A DNA stretch of 64,000 bases from Opisthorchis felineus (GCA_004794785.1 SJOL01007418.1:712367-776366); one strand, 5' to 3'. Counted from the stretch's first letter, positions 45,601 to 58,339 are shown. Translations and numbers: made by a program. The notes: generated by a model from the letters alone, not told the origin.

Positions 45601-47000
45601 TGCCAGTTGCGGTCATAAACATCATAAGGTCGAGTCTTTCGTTCGAGAAGTAGATTGCAGTTGCTACATCACTCAGAACTCGGTCGGTGAGGTGAGTTGG
45701 CTGTTGTGCTGAGTGAACGACTAGGCTATTTTCGCAAGTTATGTGTTGAAAAAGGGTAAATGACAGAGAGCCCTGGCTATCAGTGGAAGCCAACTCCAAA
45801 GTCTACAGAAGATTAAAGTGACCCGTCTATCACTGCCACTGACTTGGCTTACCTGTTTCTCAGGTTTTTTATCGTTGCTAACTCACGCTTATTTTGTATA
45901 CAAATGGTTTATTGCTTTCTTGGTCCGTTTTATTGTGGTCTGTTATACTGAAATGTATTGCATTTGCTTTACTTACCTGAATTATTTGTTCATGTATTTC
46001 ATGTGCGCCTATACAAATAACCCGCCTTGGCACTACGTGTGGCTTCTAGTCTGTCACTCATACTAAGTTTGTGTGCATTGTACCACATTCAACTGTACTA
46101 CGTTGTATTGTCCTCTACTGTATCGTACTAAGATGTAATGTGGTATATTCTTTGTGGTTGAATCTATTTTCGTTTCATCCGCGTATACACAAATGATCCC
46201 AAACACGTTGAGCCGAAGCCTGTGGTAAAGTCAACTCTCTGTGAGCATAGCTGTGCAGACCAAACTTTACTATAGTTAGCCAGCTACATACGTTTGCATC
46301 CCATGAGTGATGCAAGTCAGCAAGCCAACTTTCACATCCATTATTTGTCGCATCTGTCCGAATGCCCAAATTTGGAAATTGCGGACCATCTTTGGCGTAT
46401 GCTGATGGCATCGGAACTGTCCCGTCTTGTTTGTACTCCTCGGGAATAGGGACTTCCGTTGGATACGTATGCGACTCAGCCTAAAAAGCATATGCGTGCG
46501 TGAAAGCCCATCGGCTGAGAGAGGTCAATCCGACCATGGTGGAAGAAGGAAACTATGCGCCCGCCCCACCTCAGCCTGAGCGAAAACGCACAGGATGTGT
46601 GACTTTGCCGGGTATTATGCGTATATAGAACATGCTCTTCATCCGAAATAAGTACGTCATAAGCCAGCTAGAGGCATGTATTGGAGTCATGTCGTATTTT
46701 TGTAATAGAAATAATTTTTCAAAAGTAAAACTTCATTCTTCCCAGGGGGACATGTTTTTAGGTGTTTTGAGCATCAGAGAAGCAGCGACGATTAGAGGGT
46801 GTGGTAAAACGTGTTGAAATGATAATCATTGCCTGGATGTCAGGTCACTAGAAGTGGTAAAAGAAGTATGCTGCGATTTGTTAACATTTCTGTTACTGTC
46901 TTCAGTGGCGGGCATAAATCATGCGAACTGTATAGAAGAAAGAGTGGAGACAACGTCTAAAAGACACTGATTGGTTGATTTATGCAAGTCCCTTGGTCAA
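42700..47000. other. No gene recognised; simple repeats
   Basis: Contains a (CA)n run at 44260-44276 and low-complexity T/A/G-rich sequence near 45880-46160. Open stretches (43090-43338 plus, 45548-45799 minus, 46175-46491 minus) have no recognisable motif. Confidence 0.45.
44260..44276. repeat. (CA)n microsatellite
   Basis: Short pure CA run, followed by an imperfect ACACAC-containing stretch. Confidence 0.9.
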
Positions 47001-47325
47001 TATCAGAGCATCCCAAGTGTTTACTTCAACCGTTTATATGCACGCAGTCAGAGCTGGTTTGATTTGGACAGAATCGTTTCACTTACCGCAGCAAACTTGA
47101 GGTCTGTATTGCGCAACAATATTCGGAATATCATAAACGAGAGATTCAGCTGAGTCTCCCGTGAAAACCGGATTGGTATGCAAGTCAGAGTATCTGTTGA
47201 AATCTCTCCAATTCGGGTTTAACTAGAACATAGGGTTGACGGAAACTCGGGGACTGCGCCTAAGTGATGAGCCCTAAGAAGGCGAAACTAGCCGTGGGCT
47301 GTCGAAGAGTCTTCAGTAATCTTGT
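47000..47325 (+). repeat. Hammerhead-family repeat, copy F
   Basis: Plus-strand copy with ATCATAAACGAGAGATTCAG (near 47135), CTGAGTCTCCCGTG and CTCGGGGACTGCG, a ribozyme block, and then the tail GTCGAAGAGTCTTCAGTAAT. It shows the body-ribozyme-tail order in one piece. Confidence 0.65.
47258..47299 (+). ncRNA. Hammerhead ribozyme remnant (one core change)
   Basis: GCCTAA, GTGATGA (C3 changed to G), stem II GCC/GGC, GAAA, ACTAGC, then GTGGGC. The stem II and GAAA boxes are fine, but C3 is part of the catalytic core and base 16.1 is no longer U, so cleavage activity is unlikely. Confidence 0.5.
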
Positions 47326-47329
47326 GGCT

Positions 47330-50300
47330 AGTCTTCTTTATGAAAATAATCGGAATGATTTCATTGAGACGGTATTATGACGTGTGTCTAACATGTGCCT
47401 GGCCATTGAGGATGCAGGACTGCGAGTTAACCTCTGGCCGTCACGGTTGTTGTTCTGCGAATATCCGGATTTCATTACCATGAAGCATGTGCTGCCGAGC
47501 GTTCCGCTATCTTATCTGCCAGTATAGGCTTCTGTACAACTGTGGGAGAGTTTGTAGCCCACACGAGATGCAGATTTCTAATGTACCGTGTAGCGTGTGT
47601 AGGGAGTAAACCACTATGACGGTCAAAAAGCACAACGTAGCCGCTTCATCCTGAATGACGATCATCAGTGGTTGCATGGGACGTAGGGCAGTCAAATTCT
47701 TTAAGGAGCTGCTACAATAAGATAAAGCGAGGAAGTGTATTCTAACTGTACCAAAAACAATTTGCGGAACGACCACATGGTCAATTTCGGTAGCGCATCT
47801 ATCAACACAGAACCTCCGGCTTGGCCTCAGTGTCATGCCTACAGTAACTGAGCGGATAAAAATTCTGTCCTTTGCAAATTGCCAATTGATGATGGTGCAG
47901 CTATGTGCTAGTTACAGATAATTCTGATCCTTTCCTTCCTACTTCCTCCGAAGTTTGATCTTCTTTTTTTTTACTGTTTTTCTCCTTACTTCGTGAGAAA
48001 CACAGCGATGCCCGTGATCTTTTGATGTAAATTGTAGAGACAGACAACCAGCTACAGATAATCTTTGCAGTTAAGCACGTGGCAACAAATTTACTTTGGG
48101 ATGATCGCAATGAATTTCCTCTGTTCAGTGTTCCTATTACGTAAATTGCGTTTTTTTGCCTACAAAATGATCGGTTGTATTTTTAGACAGAGAAACTGTG
48201 TGACCTAGAGCCCAAAGAGAAGAAAATTCGTTGAACTTAACTTGTACATTTGGTCTAGGAAGTGCACACAGTATTTTGCAGAATTCTCGGGCCAGATATC
48301 CAATAGGACAAAATTAAATGAGATCACCGGTGATAACTACTATGGTCTATTCTGGATATTTGCACCGTTTGGCAAGAACATACTTAACAAATAGTACTTT
48401 ATTCATCCTCAGCGATTATCACACACGTGTTTCACTCAGAATCTCCGCAAATGTCCCGGGACCCATAATGGTCAGCTGGAACCCGATAGTTGGCTTTCGA
48501 GAAACATGTCGAAACAACTCGATAACAGCCTTTAGAAGTGTGCTTGCTTCTCAAGTTATTCGGATGGGGAAAAAAACAGGCATAAGACATTTCTACGCAA
48601 AATGTCCTTAGTCCGGGCTTTTCTGACTACCTTGGGGGCGATTCCTTGATTCGCACTTAAAAATGTTCAATTCTCAGCCTGAGACGTCCCCAACCAACCC
48701 AAAAATAAGTAATTTGAACCTGAACGGGTGTTAATCCATACGCAACGGGGTACCCAATTGGACCCACTTTGATCGGTTTATTAAAGGGCTATGTAGAGCG
48801 AAAACTGGCGAAAAGGACCCAGGAACTCGTGATTCATAGAGGTCGTACTGATGAAGTCTTTGCAGTGTACAAAGATTATGATCTGGTGCGCAACTAATGA
48901 ACAGTGTCTGTTGTCAGTTGAAGTCCACGGTGAAAATGGAGCAAAGTTTCGCACTGTTAGATGTGATACGAAACAAAGTGAAGGGTCGTTATCGAAGGAC
49001 ATCCCTATGAAGCCAAGATCTGCAAGGCGGCATTTATACTTTAAAATTTCGCACCTACCGAAAAATTTTGCCAGTGAAGACCCTCTTTGGTAGATTCCCC
49101 CGTAGTGTTTCCTCAGATACAAATAGTAGGTCTGTTCAAGAAGACAGTGGGTAAAAACATCTATCCACCAAGATTCGTAGACAGAGACTGTGAATCTCAA
49201 GTAGGACGCGAGGAGCTGCCATATGACCGAAAAGCCTGTATTACTCTCCTTGACATTCAAGGAAGATGATTCATCACTCCATACTAAGAGCCTTTAAGTG
49301 TAAATGCCAAAGGCACATACAACACTTCTCAACTGACAGTGCTGAAAGACCTCACGTGTCTCCCCCTCAAAGGAAGACCGTGTGCCTTTGGTTCCCCTTG
49401 ACCCCGATTGTTAATTCGATTTTATCTTGAGGGCCTAGATCCACTGGCAGGACAGCCAGGCACTTAGGTGCCAGATCACATCTTAAAAAAACTACAGAAA
49501 TGTGCACTGCGAAATCCGAACCCTACCATAGGCAAACAAATTGTGCACACTGATCATGTTATTAATGCAGTGATTGTTCTTAAAACCCCTTATATACCAA
49601 AGAAACAGCATAAGATTTCCTTTGAGAAATCTCTGACGTGACATCGTTTTAACCCCATTTCATGTACCTAAAGTCAACCCGTGAATAATGTCGCACTAGC
49701 TTGGTAGAACAAAACATCTCGCATTATGTGGTGAAGTAATTCTGTGGCTTTGCTTCGCTCTGCGTTCAGTTCGCTATCGACTACTTTACCCTAGTGTGTG
49801 TTATTTGCTTGCAGTTACCACGTGTGTTTGGTGGTCTTCTCAGACCATTTTAACTGGTCAAGCCTACCTTCTAACGCGACATGGCCTATCTACCAAACCA
49901 AAGTTGTTCATCAAGAATGTTTGACTATCTCCACTGCCCCTGCTTTGTGACTGCGTCAGTGCACACGAACAAGGTTTTGTCTTACCTAATCAGGTCTGAG
50001 ATTTTTAGATTTTCACACTATCGGAAGACGGACACGAACACTGAATGTGTAACTGTCTGCTCACCCCCGCCCCTGAATTGAAACACTCTGGGTCGAAGTC
50101 CCGCTATACTGACAAGTCAAGAAAAACTGCATACACTCATAAGGTGAATTTTCAACGAGCACGTTTCAAGCCAGGATTCGATCTGAACTGGATGACATTA
50201 ATGCCTTCTTTTGTTTGAACTGAATGTCACGTACCCTCCGAATGCAGTAACAAAGCGACTTGTCTGAAGATAACCTCTTCATAGGTTAAAAAAACATGTA

Positions 50301-50860
50301 TATACAGGAAACAAGTGTTTGTACGTGTGAATGTCTGGTTGTTGATGCCGTCCACCGTGGGGAAAAATCGTAACAACCCCCTTCATTTGGAAACCTGCTA
50401 CCGCAAGAAGGGAAAACTCCTAGTTAGTAAGCTAATCCAAATCTGATCACTCAAAGGGAAAACTTTTCATATGTGCCATCCTGCCTCCTGAAAATTGTAC
50501 ATACACAACCAACCGTTAACTGAACTGCCAATCATCACTTGAAATAGGGGAGATTTTTCGGACCCTTGGACGCCAGACACAGGCCTTCTGTTTTTATTTT
50601 GGGGCTTGTTATTTTCACACTATTGGTTTTTGAACCAGGGTTGCCAAAGACACTTGTGCATTCGGTTTGCTTTCACTCAGAATTTTTATAAGCACGTTTT
50701 ACCTTCGGCTAGGGTCATAATTACTTCTTACGCGAGACGAGTTCGCAAATGAACAAAACTAACCGGTCACCAAAAGTTCCGTCGTAGAAGAAAGTTCCAG
50801 TAAGATATTTGCAAAAAGATGACGCAATAATGACCAAAGTAAACCCGGCTTCCTTGAAAG
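47330..50860. other. No gene recognised apart from listed candidates
   Basis: Between repeat copies F and G. Apart from the open stretches at 48781-49269, only short frames without motifs (47507-47836 minus, 48318-48611 plus). Confidence 0.4.
48851..49269 (+). other. Unrecognised protein-like stretch, two overlapping frames
   Basis: Two plus-strand frames, 48851-49093 and 49087-49269, overlap by seven bases, so a single frameshift would join them into about 140 codons (segments LSVEVHGENGAKFRTVRCD, KDIPMKPRSARRHLYFKI, NIYPPRFVDRDCESQVGR). The composition is hydrophilic and protein-like. A minus-strand frame of 159 codons (49260-48781) covers the same DNA and may instead be the real one. No family recognised. 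Confidence 0.22.
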
Positions 50861-50869
50861 AAGCTGCTC

Positions 50870-50965
50870 ACAATGCTCAACAGCCTACGACCGCGTTCAC
50901 CCTTCTTGGGGCTCAACAGGTACCCGGAGTTCTGTTGCCGTCAACCTTATGTGTAAGCCAATTCG
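50870..50965 (-). repeat. Hammerhead-family repeat, copy G (mutated ribozyme)
   Basis: On the minus strand: CTCCGGGTAC, a core reading CTGTTGA instead of CTGATGA, stem II GCCC/GGGT over CAAGAA, GAAC instead of GAAA, then GTAGGC and TGTTGAGCATTG. Stem I can still pair (GGGTAC with GTAGGC, partly). The ribozyme block is 50883-50925 and is probably inactive. Confidence 0.5.
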
Positions 50966-50969
50966 ATTT

Positions 50970-53690
50970 TCGCGGGAACTCAACTGAGTCCGAACGAAAT
51001 CTCTCGTTTGTGTTATTCTTTAACCGAATGTGTTGCAGAAATACCGCCATGAAACAAAGTGCGGAACAAATAATCTTTTATCTACACTGGAAGGGAACCT
51101 GGTGAGTTCAAGCAGCACTTTGTTCTTGGAAACTTTCAATGCTCAGAACTAGATTGAAATCCCTCATTTTGACACCTGCGCGACTGATGAGAGCTCACAC
51201 ATTTAATCCATCCATCAGTACTAGTGTTTTCAGTGCACTGCTCGAATTTTGGATCTCCCCTACCCTTGGTCCAAAGCATTTTGCTGGTGGGTCTTCCTAG
51301 TTAACTCACTCAATTCTATAGCTCACGAAAAATATCATGGTATGATGCCTTGCAGGTGCAATATTTTTTTAAAAAAATCTCAAACTTCTTGTTATCACCT
51401 GGATAGACATTTGAAATGAGATAAAAAATCATTGTTTTGATGTACTTCACAGCCAAGCGGTCCACATTAGTCATCTCTGTTACGAAGGAACCTCCTGGTC
51501 TAGGAGACATCTCGTTATCTTTCGGTGTTCCTACGAAGAGGGAGTATTTCGATTTATTAGTCTATTTAACTGACGATTCCCATTCACAGAATAGTAAACA
51601 TTCTACACAACTCATTCAACACACTCGATATTAAACTGGAATTACTTAGTTCATGTTACGAGAACAATTCAAAAGCTAGGTCGGACATTTGAAACATTGA
51701 ATTTTTTGTCACATTTACGACGAAATTCCTTCCGAAGTTTTGCTAGAAAAGACCACAACAACTCTATCTTGGGCGCTTCTGGGTTGCAACGCAACCCTTC
51801 GGGAAGTTTTCAAAAGGCGGACAAACTTTCACTGACTTCAGCAAGTGCGTTCAGATGGGCTGTGATCTCACAGCAGTTCAACAAGTGATTAGGATGAATG
51901 AAGCAAACGGGACGGTGATATTCATATGCAATTCATCCCGTGAATCCATAAGCTTCTGAGAATCCGTCATTATTTATGAGCGTATATGAATCTCATAAAC
52001 CCCAAAGGTCAGACAAACGAAGATGCTATCTTTTACTAAACCCTAATTCAGAGACACGAAATAATTCCAGTTCGTACCGATTGTCCTAAAAGAATCATTA
52101 TCAGAGAGGGCAAAATCGGTGTTGACACTTTAATGCTTGCCGTACTACCTAATGGCATCAGTTTTGGAATATGGAACAGGCCCCTTTCACAAGACTGTCG
52201 CATTACAACGCCGGTGCGTGTAGGTTCTCGGACGACAGGCGATTCAGAGTACGTGTTGGAACTAACCGCTAGGCACTCGCTAGCGTACGTCCATTCAAGA
52301 TGTCATTGGGTGAATTAGATTTCCGGAAAACTATCCAACCGACCTTCAGCTTAGGTACTTTTTACTCTGATGTTTATGAGCCTAGGTGGATATTCACATA
52401 ACGCTATCAGGATTCAGGATTCGAAAGAATCCTTCAGATAGCTATGTAAGGACACTATATGATCACCCCAGTACTTATCGTTGTCTGCATGTGCATCACA
52501 ATTTTGAGACCGCACACCTGTTTACATTGTTAGAACCAACAAAGTGAAGTTTGGTTAATGTTTGTGCAGCTTGGGCGGAGTTCGAACAAACACAAGCATC
52601 TAACGAACTACACTCACTTTAAAATACATACAACTGTGTTTGCCTTAATCGAGGTGTAATTTCCTGATTTCTACGAATCTCTTCCCTTTCACGTGAACAT
52701 TAAATTCATCCTCCGTCACATTAGGCACGAATTGGTACATAATTTCAGCCATTCACTGGAATAAACAATAGGTTCGCTTCGGTCTCAGGTTAACCCCATC
52801 GCTGTTCCCAAAAGTGGGTTTGACTGTAAGAAAAACCTGGCTTTCGAACGTCTTTTCACCAAATAACGTTCACTTTTCCACCAAAAATGTAAACTCGTAC
52901 TGACAACCTATTATCAGTGAGTCGGGATGGCGGCTTCTTAGGTTCCTTCCCCCCTCGTTGTGGACGAATTTAGCGTCTGTTGTTCAGAGGAAATATGTGA
53001 ACTAATTAGAAGACAAAAAGTAAGCCGTTGTCTTGACATCCAATGTGTTCGTCCAGGTATTTCACTTAATGACTTTCTGTTGCAATGGTTGCTTGGCTGA
53101 AGTAACAAAAATCTAATAAACGTTTGTTAATCAACGCAGTACACGGCATGACGACACGAGTACTATGAGTAAGTCGATCAACCAGGGAACAGTGTGGTAT
53201 TACTGCTGTTTTCAAAATTCATTCACCCAGATAATATTTTCCAAAGGTTTCTACCATATAGATCGACCGATGTGGCTTGTCCAGACCAATATAAAGCTGC
53301 AAAAAGTTGTTGAAGCTAAATGATAATGACCAGCAACGAAAAACGTACGTACGGTCTATTTCCAAGGTCTTCATCCGCTATACATCAAGATGCGATTTCA
53401 CACACTCTCAGGCTTATTCGTTCTTTGACGATTATTCAAGGCGTTGAGTTCAAAGTGTGTGGAAATGATGAATTATGCCGGCTGAATTGAACAAGTGTGA
53501 AAAACAACCACAGAGTTGAATGACCAAGTCAACAGTGAACTTCAGGTCATGTACGAAACAAGAGGTGCCTGGAAAAACAGTGATATGCACGAAGCAACAA
53601 GATTGTGCAAACAAATGTTTTTTTTCAACTGAAACGAAGCTACTGATAAACGGAACCAAATTATTTCTGCTCAGCAAGCTACGGGGCAAA
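50970..53690. other. No gene recognised
   Basis: Only short frames without motifs (for example 51697-51888 and 52133-52318 on plus). No repeat recognised. Confidence 0.45.
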
Positions 53691-53696
53691 TAATGA

Positions 53697-53843
53697 AACA
53701 AACAGAATTTTACTATAACGCCACTGCGTGAATCACTAAAAAGCGGCGAAAAAAGACGCGGCAAAATTGTTAAACCATTGGATAGGATCTTTGATGGGAT
53801 CATCGATGACATTTTGGCTAAAACAACCCGGCTTGTGCTATAG
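53697..53843 (+). other. Short unrecognised protein-like frame
   Basis: 48 codons ending in TAG, including QNFTITPLRESLKSGEKRRG and KIVKPLDRIFDGIIDDILAK. The basic then amphipathic pattern looks coded rather than random, and a weak AG precedes it, so it could be a terminal exon. The longer minus-strand frame (53860-53450) over the same bases looks less protein-like. No family recognised. Confidence 0.22.
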
Positions 53844-54119
53844 GGAGACAGCCAACTCATTTTTAGGGACAGACAGCGTCCGAAATGCTCTTAATGTCAC
53901 CATTTTCCCCCGCTACAAAGCGTTCAGAAAATACACATAAAGATTCGTACATCTCTTCAACGATCAGTGTGTAAGCTAAAAGGGCACGAAATGCTGTCAA
54001 GACCTGTTGGAACTGAGTGAACGCAACACGGCAGCTGTGATTTCTTCCTGTTCATCGCCACGAAATAACATTCTTGTCTTAAAGCTCGTCCGAACTCTAC
54101 TGCCTGCCGTTGCCAGGGT

Positions 54120-54137
54120 TATATATATATATATATT
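54120..54137. repeat. (TA)n microsatellite
   Basis: Short pure TA run. Confidence 0.9.
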
Positions 54138-54881
54138 TCTTGTTTAAACCTGACCGCTGTGCCCAGAAACACTTCTTACGGACAGTGAAGCTCAACCGGT
54201 CGGCAAGTTTTGCAAACTAGAAAAGACCCTGGAGTATGTAACTTTTGAAAATTGTCTTCTGATCCTTGGATACCATGCAGCGCATATTGTGTAATTTACC
54301 GCCGGACAGAGAACTTTCGCACAATTAATTTCTTAGTTATGTGTTCATATTTATTGTGTTGCGAAGAGCCCGATGGTCACACCCAGGAAAAGGTAGTTTC
54401 ACATATCTTTATCCTGATGATATGTAAACTATTCCTAACCTCATTCTACTCCCCATTAGGAGAGCTTTTTGTCAGCTATAAACGGGGCTTTCCGCTATGC
54501 TTTGGGTGCTTCTAAACAGGTTTGTGCCTGCATCTATGTGCGGGACAATTAAGTGCCCTGGAGAGGAACGACGACAAGACACGGCGGACCATGTTCCAGT
54601 TTTTTCTTCCACAAATAAAAACTAACCAGTTCTCGGTAAATAGGAATCTCAATGATTATTCACCTGCTTCATGAAAACTGATATTTATCTGCCACACAAG
54701 ATTCTCGATTGTACCCCCAGAAAGTTGGAAATCCCCCTTCTCCTTCCATTACTGAATGATTTTCAAACTAAGCTACCTGGGCCGCCCAGATCACACTCTT
54801 TATCGTCAATGGACATCAATTTCTCACTTTCATGGTTCCGCCAGACATGACTATCCAATGACTTGACTTCATGTCCATCAG

Positions 54882-54991
54882 GTGACAAAGCCTGCTCATG
54901 TCCGTGTTTCTCAGACTCAAATGACCGCGAAATACTTGTTAGCTACGTCTGACTCTCGAATGCGAATTTCGAAGCCTTGGTTGCACTCGAG
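54882..54991 (+). CDS. Possible exon, unrecognised
   Basis: Bounded by an acceptor (ATGTCCATCAG) and a donor (CGAG|GTACTT). It reads KPAHVRVSQTQMTAKYLLAT then SDSRMRISKPWLHS. The segment is faintly WD-like (LATSDSRMRI), but one segment is too little to name a family. Confidence 0.2.
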
Positions 54992-56737
54992 GTACTTACT
55001 ACCTGGCTATTTACTCTCCTCGGCAAATTCTGGAACGAAGTTCATAGCATATCCCCGATTTTCTTGGCATCATGAGTTGATGATTGTCAAGGAGATTATC
55101 ACCAAAAGTTATTTTACTATACAAGCTTCACTAGAATGCATCTATTGTTTATTCCAGAATCTTTGTGAGTTGAGTTAATGTCTCTTTCAATCGATAATAA
55201 TAAGGACTCGGATGCCATCATTCATCTGACTCAAAAGAATTATCATTTCAGTCGTGTCAGTCAGTACATGCTAATCAAAATCTCAAACACTTCAACCGTG
55301 ACCACGGAATATCACTTGTCGAATCTTTCAGTCGGGCATGTCAACCACATCTAAGATGGTGTTATTGCCTGGGTCCACGGAGTGGCTTTATCAGCACTTC
55401 GCACCCTCTCAGCACGAAACAAGATATATTGACAGTCCTGTGCGCACAAAATCAACTCGATCATAAAGTCGGTAAACAGCTGCCTTGAGCGATGATTGTT
55501 GAAAGATCGAATGTCCTGAGTCGAGTAGGGACAGAAAAACTTAGATACTGTCCACTACGAGCGTTTGTACTTTTGTAAACTTGACCTGCCAGTACACTCG
55601 CATGGGTCAGGACCGCAGTTTGACCGGTCTGTCACCTTCGGGGGACGCAGCAAAAACCAGCTCCGAATGAACTGATATGTGTGGATCGGTAAGCTGACTA
55701 TTCGCAACATACCACTCTCCTGCCCAGTTGTGATAATCAGTGTCGATAATCAGGTTTGCAGCATAATGTAAGCATTGCTAACTCGCTCATTCGTGAAGCT
55801 GAGTTTTCTTTAATTTCAGATAACAGCGCATCAGGCGTATACAAACGAGCACTATCGTGGCTACCACACTCGTTCAGGAAAGGCTCAGAGTGGCAGTACT
55901 GAAGAAGTTAGGAGAGATTAAGCTTTTAAGCCCAGTTGTTCGCGCATCCGATTCACCTTGTTTCGGAGTGAATCACGCATCCCCTATCACTGATGGTGTT
56001 GTGTCTTCATTGGAGAATAAAAGAATTTGCACAAATAAACACCATACCAACACGTATATTGTGGTGTTCAGACCGGTAGGTAAGATAGAACTTGCAGTCA
56101 CAGGGTGCTGGTTTGGGGGGAAGTGAGAAGCTTAAGAGTATTGCTCAGTTACTGATAAGCTGGCGTGTATATCTACGTGTGTGGCCTCTGAATAGTTCCA
56201 TCCGTAATCCCGAACAAGCATGAGAGTGAAATGCCGACACATGAAGTTGCACATCTCAGTTAACCAAAAAAATAGCTTGTGCTTGTCCCGTCGATGTCCT
56301 GAACTTAGCGACCCATACTCATTTTTCTAGTCCATGTGAAAAAATGAGTGTACAAGGACTCAACGGTCTGTGACTCAAAAGCGGATTCCGGAACAGGAAT
56401 GGGGAAGTGTCAGTTAGGATGTGATTCAGCACCTACCCAGAGTACTGCGAGGTGTGTGTACGTTTTGGAATGAAACGACCTAACAATCTGTTAAAAGGCA
56501 CAGTATAGACCTGCAACTTAGGTTGTTCTCATAAATTCGTTGCTCCTTCTTGATGTTTAGGCTCCAGATCTACTGCATAACATGTATGTCTGCCTTAGGA
56601 TTTGGATTTGTCAAGTGTTGACCAAAAACTATGTTGTACCACATATCAAGTTACAGTGAAAAACATGAAACTTTCCACTATTTTGTAGTAGGGTGCATTG
56701 TTCACGCTTGTGTCTTTCCACATTTTATTCCATCCAG

Positions 56738-56895
56738 AAGTTGTACAGCAAGAATGCTCTGTTTCTTGAGACGGGACATGGAAGGAATATGACATCGCAT
56801 TTTGGTTTTGAACACCGACGTGTTGCCTTCGATGATGATGTCGATGATGTTGTAATGGAATATCGACCGACCACGGCAGATTTATTCGCTTCATG
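56738..56895 (+). CDS. Possible exon with acidic segment, unrecognised
   Basis: A very good acceptor (TTTTATTCCATCCAG with a long pyrimidine tract) precedes a frame reading KLYSKNALFLETGHGRNMTS, FGFEHRRVAFDDDVDDVVM, EYRPTTADLFAS, with a fair donor (CATG|GTACTC). The charged, ordered composition favours coding. Possible upstream partners, such as sequence after the acceptor at 55819, could not be joined reliably. Confidence 0.3.
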
Positions 56896-58188
56896 GTACT
56901 CCCCTTCTTAACACAACTTGCAAATGGCCGAAGCCACTCTAAACATCGGGTTAGTTCAGGAAAATGGTTCGTAACTCGGACAGCAAATGTCACTGTCGAT
57001 AGTCAGAATTTTCGGTCGAAATCCTAATCAAGTGGTCAATATAAAGCTAGTAGAATCACTAAGACCACGAAACTCAAAGGGAAGGGTTAAATTTAGGGAC
57101 AAGTTTGGTTGTCGGAAAAAAACCTCAGGTCCTGCAATAGAAAACGTTTCATGTGCGTTACGGATGTCTGCGGGCGATAAAATGCTTGCACGGAAAGGCC
57201 TGAATAATTTTTGCTTCCTGTTTTTGTGGCAGGGTAACCATTTGTCCTTCTATTTGCAGCAGGTTCAACAACGAGCCTAATCCTTACCAACCCAATTAGA
57301 CTGAAGCAGCCGTTGGCTGTATAAATAAAACTTGAATTGGCTGATTGGGGAATCATGTAATGGGAAGCTTTATTCTGACGAGATACGTGGACAAGCCGAA
57401 CACTTACCAGCAAGTTTTCGACGGGAACTGGAGGAAACTAGGGTGAGGTTTCTTGTGTTCTGCTTGACTGGTTTGTCTCACGTTATCCTGATTGTCGAAA
57501 TTTGCTATCGTCTTTGAGTTATGTGGAATCGGTCAACAAACCGAACGTTTCGACTTTGTGCTTCGCCGGAAAAATCTGTTGAATATTCAGGTAGGGAAAC
57601 CCGTCGAATTTCAAAACCGTACTACTCTGTGAGAGGCTTCGAATTTAGTTGATTGAACAAAACGAGATCGGAGATGTTTCACGGTCCTAGAGATCGGGTG
57701 CAGCAAAGTGTCAAACATGACTTTGTTCAGAACAGTTTGAGATGCGCACACAAGTGCACTGTCACGTCGCATTGCGTAGACGAAGGCCCGTATCCCTTCA
57801 CGGCGGGAAGTACCAATTATTGTTGGTTTCTCTCCACTAATTGCTCCTGAGTGGGCCGTTTCAGGATCGGGGGAATGAGTGCTGACAAACACGCATGCGC
57901 ACATTCGTGCACACATACACACACATACAAAGCACTGCACGCAGACCCCAGTTGACGATTTCTGTCTATCATTTTGGGCAGGTGTAACAAAACCAGGCTG
58001 AAAACTCCTTTGCAGACGTCCGCGTGGATCTCTTCACACAGGAAAAATAACCCAAATTGACAGGGAACATTTGCAACGTTTCAGTACGATCCTACTTACA
58101 AAACTACTGCATTGTAGAGAATAGACGAAAGTCGGTGTCAATCTGTGTACCTCACTCGGTTTGAGGAGGCCCCCCATGGTGACATCAG

Positions 58189-58339
58189 GTTGCCTAATTC
58201 GGTGCAGCCGCGGGGCAGTGGATGATGCAAATCGTTGTTTGATTGACTGTTTGTCCACTGAACCATCAGGACAAGAACAAATCACCGCCTGTGATGGGTG
58301 TGCATCGATGCGTGGACTGTTATGCAACATTTTCGTCAG
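58189..58339 (+). CDS. Possible Cys-rich exon, unrecognised
   Basis: Acceptor GGTGACATCAG and donor GTCAG|GTGTTC bound a frame reading CLIRCSRGAVDDANRCLIDC, LSTEPSGQEQITACDGCASM, RGLLCNIFVR. Seven Cys in 50 residues include CDGC and suggest a small disulfide or metal-binding fold. The frame stays open to a 12-base C run at 58390-58401, so the exon could end later. No family recognised. Confidence 0.28.

Noticed and set aside
45548..45799. Minus-strand frame considered as a non-LTR endonuclease fragment
   Set aside because: A short LDLM segment alone is not enough; no catalytic SDH-type motif follows.
53450..53860. 136-codon minus-strand frame
   Set aside because: Composition is biased to Phe, Ser, Leu and Cys, as expected from antisense of A-rich DNA. 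The plus-strand frame at 53697-53843 looks more protein-like.
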